Positions 27,495-36,689 of a stretch of DNA of 36,689 bases are shown in pieces (position 1 is the first letter of the stretch; every line of letters begins with the position of its first letter). The DNA lies in assembly GCA_024762835.1 (NCBI GenBank), contig JANTGP010000009.1, positions 1 through 36,689 on the forward strand. The letters run 5' to 3'. The notes below the pieces were generated by a model that worked only from the letters and a program-made list of their open reading frames with translations, searched no databases and was not told where the DNA came from. The DNA is from Bacteroidota bacterium. Its GTDB lineage: Bacteria > Bacteroidota > Bacteroidia > Bacteroidales > M50B96. Made by a program: the position numbers and the translations under genes.

Positions 27495-28157
27495 ATGAAA
27501 GCAATAGTATTATTATCAGGAGGATTAGATTCTGCCACTGTATTATACATGGCTAAGCAAGCCGGTTATGAATTACATGCCTTGTCTTTTAATTACGGAC
27601 AAAAGCACAGCAGAGAGTTGGAATCAGCTAAAGAAATTGGGAAGAAAGCAGGTGTAAAATCACACAAGGTGGTTACACTGTCACTTGATTTATGGGGAGG
27701 CTCATCTCTTACTGATTCAGGCATGGATGTAAAAGACGGTGAATTAAATTCTGCTGACATACCGGACACTTATGTACCTGCCAGAAATATGGTTTTTCTT
27801 TCGGTAGCCGCTTCCTTTGCTGAAGCAATTGGTGCACAGAATATCTTTATTGGTGTGAGCCAGATGGATTATTCCGGTTATGTCGATTGCCGGCAAGAAT
27901 TTATTGAATCAATGGAAGCTGCAATTAATCTTGGCACTGTTGCGGCAGTTGAGAATAATCAGAAAATAAAGATTCATACCCCATTAATTAATATGACTAA
28001 AGCTGAGGAAATAAAAGCAGGTTTGGACTTAGGTGTTGATTACTCTCTCACATGGTCGTGCTACCGTGGTGGTGAAAAACCCTGCGGCACCTGCGATAGC
28101 TGCTTGCTTCGTGCCAAAGCTTTTGAGGAAGTGGGTGTGAAAGACCCTGCATTATAA
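27495..28157 (+). CDS. queC: 7-cyano-7-deazaguanine synthase QueC
   Basis: MKAIVLLSGGLDSATVLYMA, SLTDSG, YVPARNMVFLS, SCYRGGEKPCGTCDSCLLRAKAF. Start corrected from TTG 27420. Confidence 0.96.
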   Translation: MKAIVLLSGGLDSATVLYMAKQAGYELHALSFNYGQKHSRELESAKEIGKKAGVKSHKVVTLSLDLWGGSSLTDSGMDVKDGELNSADIPDTYVPARNMVFLSVAASFAEAIGAQNIFIGVSQMDYSGYVDCRQEFIESMEAAINLGTVAAVENNQKIKIHTPLINMTKAEEIKAGLDLGVDYSLTWSCYRGGEKPCGTCDSCLLRAKAFEEVGVKDPAL

Positions 28158-28182
28158 AAATTTAATAGTAAAAAAGAATATA

Positions 28183-28761
28183 ATGAAGATAAGAAAATTA
28201 TTTAAGTTTGAAGGTGCACACATCGTTCGTAACTGCTCTTCGGAAAGATGTAAATATAACATTCATGGCCACTCATATGTGGTTGAGGTTTTTATCTCAT
28301 CAAACAAGCTGGACAAAGGTTTTATGGTAATTGATTTTATTTTGCTCGACATAGTAAAAGAATTTATTGATAGTTTCGACCATAGCTATTCTTTATGGAA
28401 TAAAGAAAGTGATGAGTTTAAAGATTTTATTTACAAGTATAATAGCAGAGTTGCAGAAATTCCTGTTTCGCCCAGTGCCGAAGGATATTCCCTGATGTTT
28501 TATCTTGTTATTGATAAGATTTTGAAGAATATGATTCTTAAAAACGGGGAGGGAAAAATAAGCCTTGATGCTATTAGAGTTCATGAAACAGCAACAGGAT
28601 ATGCTGAAGTCTCTGAAGAAGATAGACATTTGATGGATTTCGGTTTGCAGGATATTATATTTAGCGAAGGCATTGGATTAGAGTGGAAAAATAAGGATTG
28701 GTGGAATATGCTAAAGCAGGAAAAGAAATTTGAAAGCCCTGAAGTTATTCAAAACCTTTAA
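28183..28761 (+). CDS. queD: 6-carboxytetrahydropterin synthase QueD (C-x4-HGH variant)
   Basis: FKFEGAHIVRNCSSERCKYNIHGHSYVVEVFI, FMVIDF, SFDHSYSL; between queC and queE. Confidence 0.92.
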   Translation: MKIRKLFKFEGAHIVRNCSSERCKYNIHGHSYVVEVFISSNKLDKGFMVIDFILLDIVKEFIDSFDHSYSLWNKESDEFKDFIYKYNSRVAEIPVSPSAEGYSLMFYLVIDKILKNMILKNGEGKISLDAIRVHETATGYAEVSEEDRHLMDFGLQDIIFSEGIGLEWKNKDWWNMLKQEKKFESPEVIQNL

Positions 28762-28813
28762 CTTAAAAATGTAATGATGTGATGCTGAATGCTACAAATA
28801 AGATTTATTATAT

Positions 28814-29674
28814 ATGCAAAAAATGAGACTCGTGAAAGATGGGATATTTCCCATAACGAAAGATGAAAATGGCAATCTGTTTAACAAAAAGCTTAATACA
28901 GGTTTTGATATTTCCGGGACAATTCAGGGTGAAGGTGTTTTAGCCGGAATTCCTGTTTTGTTTATTCGTACAGCAGGATGTAATTTACGATGTATCTGGA
29001 CTCTTCCTAATGGTAAAGCCTCCGCTTGTGATACTCCTTATTCTTCATTCAATGTCCATGAGTCAACGAATGTATCTGTTACGAAAATTGTTAATACCAT
29101 AAAAAATAATCTTGGGAATATTAAGCATGTTGTTATTTCAGGCGGCGAACCAATGTTGCAAAAAAATGCCTTAATAGAATTATGTACAGAGCTAAAAAAT
29201 CAACTTGGCGTACACATTACCATTGAAACAAACGGGACAATCTTTATTAAAGAACTGGCTGACATAGTGAATTTATTCAGCATTTCACCTAAGCTATCTA
29301 ATTCAAACCCCAACATTGAAAAATTGGAAGAACTGAATTTGCTTTCGCAGTCGGACTTTATTGAAACCCACACAAAGAACAGAATTAACACAGAAGCACT
29401 TCAAAATTTCATAAATTTAAGAAAATCAAATAACAGGCTTTCATTACAGTTTAAATTTGTTGTTGCTTTGGCTGATGATGAAAATGAAATTCATGACTTA
29501 CTTATGTCCTTAAATGGCCTGAAAAATGAAGATATTATCCTGATGCAAGCCGGAGCTGATATTGCTGAATTAAGACAAAGTGATAAAGCAATACTTCAAA
29601 TGGCAATAAAAAACGGCTGGCGTTATACGCCTCGTCTTCATATTGAGTTATTTGGAAAAACAGAAAACGTATAA
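28814..29674 (+). CDS. queE: 7-carboxy-7-deazaguanine synthase QueE (radical SAM, atypical cysteine spacing)
   Basis: SGTIQGEGVLAGIPVLFIRTAGCNLRCIWTLPNGKASACDTPYSSF; VVISGGEPMLQ; IETNGT; SPKLSNSN. Confidence 0.93.
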   Translation: MQKMRLVKDGIFPITKDENGNLFNKKLNTGFDISGTIQGEGVLAGIPVLFIRTAGCNLRCIWTLPNGKASACDTPYSSFNVHESTNVSVTKIVNTIKNNLGNIKHVVISGGEPMLQKNALIELCTELKNQLGVHITIETNGTIFIKELADIVNLFSISPKLSNSNPNIEKLEELNLLSQSDFIETHTKNRINTEALQNFINLRKSNNRLSLQFKFVVALADDENEIHDLLMSLNGLKNEDIILMQAGADIAELRQSDKAILQMAIKNGWRYTPRLHIELFGKTENV

Positions 29675-29682
29675 TTTTTATC

Positions 29683-30558
29683 ATGAGTAATCCCGAATCA
29701 AAATATCTTGGGAAAAAAGCTGAAATTCCTACAAATTACGATCCTTCAGTCTTAGTACCAATACCTCGAATTGAGAACAGAAAGCAATACGGTATATGCG
29801 AGAAGCCTGAAATCTTCTCAGGCTATGACGTATGGCATGCTTATGAATTTAGCTTTTTAACCGAAAAAGGACTGCCCATTGTTGGATTGTTAAAAATTAT
29901 TTATCCTTCGTCGAATTTATTTCTTGTAGAAAGCAAATCACTTAAACTTTACTTGAACTCTTTTAATATGAGTCGCTTTGGCAATTCAAAAACTAATGGA
30001 TTAAAAGCTGTTTTGTCGATAATAAAAGCTGATTTACAAGAAATTTTAGAATGTAATGTTAAAGTTTCATTCTTTGATAATGAGGCAAGCTCAACAAATG
30101 ACTTTAAAGATTACAATAAATTAGAAGATATTGTTGACACTAGCTTAATTGAGTTTGACAGCTTTAAAGAATCACCTGACCTACTACAGCAAGAATCGGA
30201 AAATGGAAATGAGATAAAAGTTTATAGCGACTTGCTAAGAAGTAATTGCAAGGTTACTCATCAGCCCGACTGGGGAAGTGTTTTTATTCATCTAAAAAGT
30301 AAAGTAAGGATTGATAAGTCATCGCTTTTAAAATATCTGGTTTCCTTTCGTAACGAGAATCATTTCCACGAAGAAGTATGTGAGATGATTTACAAACGAT
30401 TGTGGGATAAATTCTCCCCCGATATTTTAATGGTAACATGTATTTACACTCGTCGTGGGGGAATTGATATATGCCCTGTTCGTTCGAATATACCCGAAGT
30501 AATTCCCAAAGCTTTAACAGACAGTACTAAATTAAGCTTTAAGTTATACAGGCAGTAA
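29683..30558 (+). CDS. queF: NADPH-dependent 7-cyano-7-deazaguanine reductase QueF (long, bimodular form)
   Basis: LVESKSLKLYLNSFNMSRF; RSNCKVTHQPDWGSVFIHL; FHEEVCEMIYKRLW; YTRRGGIDICPVRSN. Confidence 0.95.
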   Translation: MSNPESKYLGKKAEIPTNYDPSVLVPIPRIENRKQYGICEKPEIFSGYDVWHAYEFSFLTEKGLPIVGLLKIIYPSSNLFLVESKSLKLYLNSFNMSRFGNSKTNGLKAVLSIIKADLQEILECNVKVSFFDNEASSTNDFKDYNKLEDIVDTSLIEFDSFKESPDLLQQESENGNEIKVYSDLLRSNCKVTHQPDWGSVFIHLKSKVRIDKSSLLKYLVSFRNENHFHEEVCEMIYKRLWDKFSPDILMVTCIYTRRGGIDICPVRSNIPEVIPKALTDSTKLSFKLYRQ

Positions 30559-30561
30559 AGC

Positions 30562-31881
30562 CTACAAAAGATCGCTTGCTAACTCAGCAAGATAGCTTCT
30601 TTCGCCTTTTACAAGGTGCACATGTCCGAAGATATTCTGGTCTTTCATCTTATCAGTCAGGTATGTCAGTCCATTCGATTTACTATCGAGATAAGGTGTA
30701 TCTATTTGTTGCACATCACCGGTAAAAACCATTTTTGTGCCTTCACCGGCACGGGTAATAATTGTTTTTATCTCGTGTGGTGTCAGGTTCTGAGCTTCAT
30801 CAATAATAAAAAACACATCCGATAAGCTACGACCACGAATATATGCCAATGGTGTTATTACAAGTTTCTCAAGCCGCAGCATCTCTTCAATATTCTGAAA
30901 CTCCCTTGTTTGTGGACTAAACTGGTGCTTTATCACCGAAAGATTATCAAACAATGGATTCATATAAGGGCTTATCTTTTCATCAACATCACCGGGCAGG
31001 TAACCTAAATCGCGATTTGAAAGAGGAACAATCGGACGTGCAAGAAAAACTTGCTTAAATTGTCGGCGTTGATGTAAAGCGGCAGCCAAAGCCAACAGAG
31101 TCTTACCTGTTCCAGCCTTTCCTGTTAAAGCAACTAACTGGATACTCTCGTTAAGCAATGCATCAATCGAAAAAGCCTGCTCTGCATTCCGGGGTTTAAT
31201 TCCGTAAACTGTTTGTTTCTCAACCCTGCTAATAGTTTTCCTTTCGGGATTAAACCGTGCAAGTGCACTTGTATTATTTGCTTTCAGAATAAAGAACTTC
31301 TGTCCGCTAGGCTCTTCCTCTAGATTAAAGTTTTCAATTTCTTGTTCAGCATGTGAGTTGTACATTCCGTTTACGAGCTCATCACTTATATTTTCAAGCA
31401 CAATTGCCGAATGATAAAGATCTTCGAGATTGTGCACCTTGCCTGTTTCGTAATCTTCCGATTGAATACCCAATGACTTTGCCTTCATTCTTAGGTTAAT
31501 ATCTTTGGTAACCAGAATAATATGTTTATGTTTCTTTTGTTTCCTGAGATAATCTGTTATTGCAAGTATTCTATGGTCAGGAGTATTTTCCGGGAATGAA
31601 GCTTTCATCTCAGGCGAAAACTCTTTACCTGTTTCAATAAATAACTTACCTAATCCCTCACCAAGAGAAATACCGGCAGAAAACAGCTTGTCGCCTGCTA
31701 ACTTATCAAGTTCACGGGTAAACTCACGTGCATGAAAATTAATTAAATCATTTCCTTTTTTAAATTTGTCTAATTCTTCTAAAACTACAATGGGTATAAT
31801 TATATCGTTTTCTTCAAAGTTATAAATGCTTAAAAAATCGTGAAGTAATACATTAGTGTCAATTACAAAGGTCTTTTTCAT
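30562..31881 (-). CDS. PIN-domain / PhoH ATPase fusion (PhoH2/YlaK type)
   Basis: MKKTFVIDTNVLLHD, TPDHRILAI, VALTGKAGTGKTLLALAAAL, VFFIIDEAQNLTPHEIKTIITRAGEGTKMVFTGD. Confidence 0.94.
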   Translation of the reverse strand: MKKTFVIDTNVLLHDFLSIYNFEENDIIIPIVVLEELDKFKKGNDLINFHAREFTRELDKLAGDKLFSAGISLGEGLGKLFIETGKEFSPEMKASFPENTPDHRILAITDYLRKQKKHKHIILVTKDINLRMKAKSLGIQSEDYETGKVHNLEDLYHSAIVLENISDELVNGMYNSHAEQEIENFNLEEEPSGQKFFILKANNTSALARFNPERKTISRVEKQTVYGIKPRNAEQAFSIDALLNESIQLVALTGKAGTGKTLLALAAALHQRRQFKQVFLARPIVPLSNRDLGYLPGDVDEKISPYMNPLFDNLSVIKHQFSPQTREFQNIEEMLRLEKLVITPLAYIRGRSLSDVFFIIDEAQNLTPHEIKTIITRAGEGTKMVFTGDVQQIDTPYLDSKSNGLTYLTDKMKDQNIFGHVHLVKGERSYLAELASDLL

Positions 31882-31982
31882 AATTCAATTAGTTATATAA
31901 ATTACAAATAATATTTTTTTTGAAGATACACACTTTATTAAATATATCCAATGCATAAATTCGCAAATTTTTAAACAAATGC

Positions 31983-31998
31983 CACAGATTCACAGATT
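31983..31998. repeat. Tandem octamer CACAGATT x2 in non-coding gap
   Basis: cacagattcacagatt read directly. Confidence 0.6.
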
Positions 31999-32290
31999 GT
32001 AGAAAACTTAATATGCACAGAAAAGTAAACAAAATTTCAATATAGCATTTTAAGACGTATATGTCTTATGTATTGAGACTTATAGCGTTCCTACAAGCTG
32101 AGATATTTTTGACTTTCAGCCAAATCCGTATGAATTGAGTGCCTGAATGGTATTGGCAACTAAGCATGATGCAATGCCCTATGGAATAATAATGGCACAA
32201 AAACAAATGCTCTGAAAGAGCAAAAAATCATTATACATTAATCAATCAACAATAATCAATAGACATTAATCATTTCAGAAAAAAGAATAA

Positions 32291-32320
32291 AAAAAGGGGC
32301 AACCATTTGGCAGCCCCTTT
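32291..32320 (-). terminator. Intrinsic terminator of gdhA
   Basis: On the minus strand: AAAGGGGC-TGCCAAATGGTT-GCCCCTTT followed by TT, ~22 nt after the gdhA stop. Confidence 0.85.
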
Positions 32321-32342
32321 CTGTTATATCAAGCTAATTTAC

Positions 32343-33707
<1,365 letters not shown>

Positions 33708-33924
33708 TTAAGTGAATAATTTTTACTCTTCAAGTATATATAATTATCACCGTACAATTGTTGAAATTACAAATGATTTTACCCTGTTTTGAAAAAAATA
33801 CGTGAATCACTTAGATTCATTTGGGGGTATCTCCTAATAGAGAAAAGAAAGAAAAACGGGGATTATTTTTTCAACATGATAACATATACATTAACGAGTT
33901 ATTTTATTGTATCCATATTTTAAC

Positions 33925-33932
33925 TATATTTG
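33925..33932 (+). promoter_or_regulatory. Bacteroidota -7 promoter element (TATATTTG)
   Basis: TAnnTTTG 39 nt before ATG 33972; TTG at 33907-33909 as possible -33. Confidence 0.45.
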
Positions 33933-33971
33933 TAAATATTATTATTTTATTTATTAATTAAACTTATCGTT

Positions 33972-35455
33972 ATGAAAACATTAAATACTTTAATATTATT
34001 AGTATTATTTCTTGGCGGTGACTTAGTCTCTCAAACACAGCTAGTTGAGACAAATACGGGGGGGCAAATACTGACCTCGTAGATATGTGCCGCAGCCATA
34101 CAACAAACAGTTTATTTGCAGTTAGCAATTATGCTGTTGTTAAACTAAACTGGTATAATAATGGTTATGCCGGCTGGACAACCGAAACATTTAATTCAAA
34201 TGGGTTGGCCACACACTGTATTACTATTTCAGACAATAGAGGCGAGGTAGTTGTAGGAGGTGATAACTCAACTATTTATATACGAAATGGCAATCCTCCT
34301 AATGTTTATTACACCCCTTTTCAGGCTGTGCAAAGTGGAGAACCAATTTATTGTCTTGATGCATATGATAATATTATTATAGGTGGAGGTGAAAATGGAT
34401 TGCTCTTTACAGCTGTTTGGGATAATATTGGAAATTCATGGATATTCACCGATTGGTCAACCATTACTAATCTTCATATTTACTCAGTAGCAATAGCACC
34501 AACAGCAACCGGTTACCTTGTTGGAGCTTTTGGCGAAGATGGTTTTAATTATATTTCCGATGACCTTTTTGCAACTCAATTTACAGCACCATTTACTTTT
34601 ACAGGTAATATTAATGGCTCTTATTTTTGTAGTGATGGAACAAATGTAAGCATTGTATTGGGCGGAAATAATGCAGATATATACCAAAGTTTTGATAATG
34701 GCATTACATTTAATCCCGTTACATTTGGAACTTTTGATATACAGAATATTTTAAATAAAGAAACAGACGAAATATTTGTTTGTGGATATAATGCAAACGA
34801 GGTTTATAAAACTGAAAATAATGGTACTACTTGGACACAGATAAATGTGCTAAACACCGAAATTGTAAACGACATAGACTATAATAATGTTTGTAACATT
34901 GTTGGTGTAGGTAATAATAACTGGGCTTATGCAGGTGGATATACACAAACTATTGATTTGCACCAATACTGGAATCGAATGTCAACATATATTCATCCAC
35001 AGTTACCTAATTGTTGGGATGTGTTTGCCCCCTTAGGTACTAATTTAAAAATAGTATATAATGATGATCAACTTGAATTTGATCCAATTAGTGGAACAAA
35101 TACAATAGGTGCAATTGTTGACGGAGAAGGTTATCTGTTATATATTTATAATAATGATGTATTAACAATAAGCGGTGAATTTGTTCCTAATCCTATAATT
35201 GAATTAGACCAACAAGATAATTTCATTGCATATTTACGTACCTATCCAACGCCGGCAGAAGATATATTTGATCAGCTTGGTACAAATTTATTGCAAGCAA
35301 CAGACGAAAATGGAAATGTTTATTATCCCGCATGGATAACTGGTGGAGCAATTTATAACACAATTGGTGATTTGAAACCGGGGAAAGGTTATAATGTTAA
35401 AATAATTAATTTTCCTGACTATATTGATTATTCTGTGCCTTGTGGATGTAACTAA
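33972..35455 (+). CDS. Secreted BNR/YCF48 propeller-like protein with two C-terminal NTIG-type repeats; reading frame interrupted at a G7 tract (34058-34064)
   Basis: ATG 33972 encodes MKTLNTLILLVLFLGGDLVSQTQLVETNTGGQILTS*. Adding one G would join it to ANTDLVDMCRSHTTNSLFAVSNYAVVKL... (ORF 34085-35455). Repeats: DVFAPLGTNLKIV...TNTIGAIVDGEGYLL and DIFDQLGTNLLQA...YNTIGDLKPGKGYNVKI. Confidence 0.75.
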
Positions 35456-35466
35456 AAGCGAATATT

Positions 35467-36645
35467 ATGAAAAATATTATTATTATAATTAGTTTGGTAT
35501 TTGTTTTTATTAATACAAATGCACAACCACCATGGTCTCTTCAGTTTGGTGGCAGTTCATCTAATTTTGCAAGCTATAAAATTCCATTAAACCCAATTAT
35601 GATGGCAACAATAGATGGTTGTATTCTTGATTTCGATACAACTGACTATATGGGTTGTTTTATTGATTCATTGGGCACCGGTAATTTTGTATGTGTAGGA
35701 TATCTAAGATATTATGTTAATAGCGGATTTTCAGTACCTGTTTATGGTAATTATCAAAATCCTTATGGTCAGGATTTTTTCGGACCTTTAAATGGCGATA
35801 CTTTATATTGGCGAATATGGGATGGCTCAGAGCAGAAAGAACATCGTCTTGAAATAGATTCAATTATTTCTTTGATAACTGGTAATCCATATAATGGATA
35901 TTTTTATAATGCCGGACAATCATATGGATTTGTCACAGTTTACATCGAAGGTTTACCCATACCGGATTACACCTTATCACTAGATTGCTATTCTCTTCAT
36001 ATTGATGATAAATCGCTTGAAGGTGCAGAGGTAGAATACTTTTTTGGCGATGGCTTTAGCACATTTGATATCGACCCTTTGCATGATTACACTGCAAACG
36101 GCACTTACGATATAACAATGAGCTACACAAACGAGTGCGGTACGGTTGATACAACTTATCAGGTTGTAATAGATGCTTTTCCTGTTGCAGATTTTAGTTA
36201 TCAGCAAAACAATAGTAATATAGACTTTACTAACCTCTCGGAATGTGGTGAGAGCTATTTGTGGGAGTTTGGCGATACCGATACTTCATCGCTTTTTAAT
36301 GCTAGCCATAATTATTCGACAGGGGTATATTATGTTACCCTAACAACAACAAGCCCCATAGGGCAAGATAACCATGTTGATACTGTTACTATTGTTAATG
36401 GCATTGCCGAGATTGGCTTTGGTCAGAGGATTTATCCCAATCCGGCAAAGGATTTTGTATATATTGAGGGATTAGAGCATAACTCAATTGTCAGATTATT
36501 AGACTGTACAGGAAAGGTTTTACAAGTATTTGATACAGTAGCAGATAAAATTAAAATAGATTTACAGAATTATCCTTCAGGTTTGTATTTTATTGAGATT
36601 GAACGAACTTCGATAGTACAAAAAGTAATATTACTGAAGGAGTAA
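35467..36645 (+). CDS. Secreted PKD-domain protein with T9SS type A C-terminal sorting domain
   Basis: Signal peptide MKNIIIIISLVFVFINTNA; PKD-like VEYFFGDGFSTFDIDPLHDYTANGTYDI and YLWEFGDTDTSSLFNASHNYS; C-term QRIYPNPAKDFVYIEG...YPSGLYFIEIERTSIVQKVILLKE. Confidence 0.9.
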   Translation: MKNIIIIISLVFVFINTNAQPPWSLQFGGSSSNFASYKIPLNPIMMATIDGCILDFDTTDYMGCFIDSLGTGNFVCVGYLRYYVNSGFSVPVYGNYQNPYGQDFFGPLNGDTLYWRIWDGSEQKEHRLEIDSIISLITGNPYNGYFYNAGQSYGFVTVYIEGLPIPDYTLSLDCYSLHIDDKSLEGAEVEYFFGDGFSTFDIDPLHDYTANGTYDITMSYTNECGTVDTTYQVVIDAFPVADFSYQQNNSNIDFTNLSECGESYLWEFGDTDTSSLFNASHNYSTGVYYVTLTTTSPIGQDNHVDTVTIVNGIAEIGFGQRIYPNPAKDFVYIEGLEHNSIVRLLDCTGKVLQVFDTVADKIKIDLQNYPSGLYFIEIERTSIVQKVILLKE

Positions 36646-36663
36646 TGAATATTTGAAGAATAT

Positions 36664-36689
36664 TTAAAATAATTAATTTTCCTGACTAT
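36664..36689 (+). repeat. 26-nt exact direct repeat of 35397-35422, truncated by the window end
   Basis: ttaaaataattaattttcctgactat at both positions. Confidence 0.85.

Noticed and set aside
26335-31881. Fic + PhoH2 (PIN) as a toxin-antitoxin/defence island with 7-deazaguanine DNA modification (Dpd-like)
   Set aside because: The que genes form an ordinary complete preQ1 pathway ending in QueF, under a preQ1-type riboswitch. No DpdA/TGT-like or restriction genes are present, and PhoH is convergent and widely conserved.
31882-32290. Possible small RNA or degraded gene in the phoH-gdhA gap
   Set aside because: No ORF, promoter or strong structure beyond the gdhA terminator and a CACAGATT tandem octamer; nothing to support a feature.
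34058-34064. Programmed ribosomal frameshift at the G7 tract
   Set aside because: No canonical slippery heptamer plus downstream structure recognised, and the tract sits right after the signal peptide; phase variation or sequencing error is more likely.

Overview
AT-rich 36.7-kb chromosomal window from a Bacteroidota genome. This is supported by gldF/gldG, T9SS-type C-terminal sorting domains, several TAnnTTTG-type -7 promoter elements and a menaquinone gene set. Most of it is housekeeping or core accessory content: gldF-gldG-DUF4340; a secreted M14 carboxypeptidase with PKD and T9SS domains; a YjbH-like barrel; an M16-fold protein without HxxEH; ftsK-lolA; a DUF4412/GLPGLI-like protein; menI-menF-menD; a TlpA-like thioredoxin; a receiver-receiver-PPDK_N protein coupled to a SUI1/YciH factor; a GT2/polyprenyl-glycosylphosphotransferase fusion; recR; a class II Fic; a complete queC-queD-queE-queF operon; PIN-PhoH; gdhA; and two secreted/T9SS-type proteins at the right end. 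Most noteworthy: (1) a convincing preQ1-I riboswitch directly upstream of queCDEF. (2) A G7 homopolymer just after a signal peptide that puts a secreted propeller-like protein out of frame, so it is a phase-variation candidate or a sequencing error. (3) A 991-aa protein with a degenerate receiver, an intact receiver and a PPDK_N ATP-grasp, but no phosphohistidine domain, 3 nt upstream of SUI1. (4) A QueE with a CX3CX11C cysteine motif instead of CX3CX2C. (5) A GT2-glycosylphosphotransferase fusion whose transferase core appears deleted. (6) A ~85-bp nested palindromic intergenic element, and a 26-nt exact repeat that ends at the last base of the window. No tRNA, rRNA, CRISPR array or transposase gene was recognised. 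All calls come from reading the sequence; no database searches were run.
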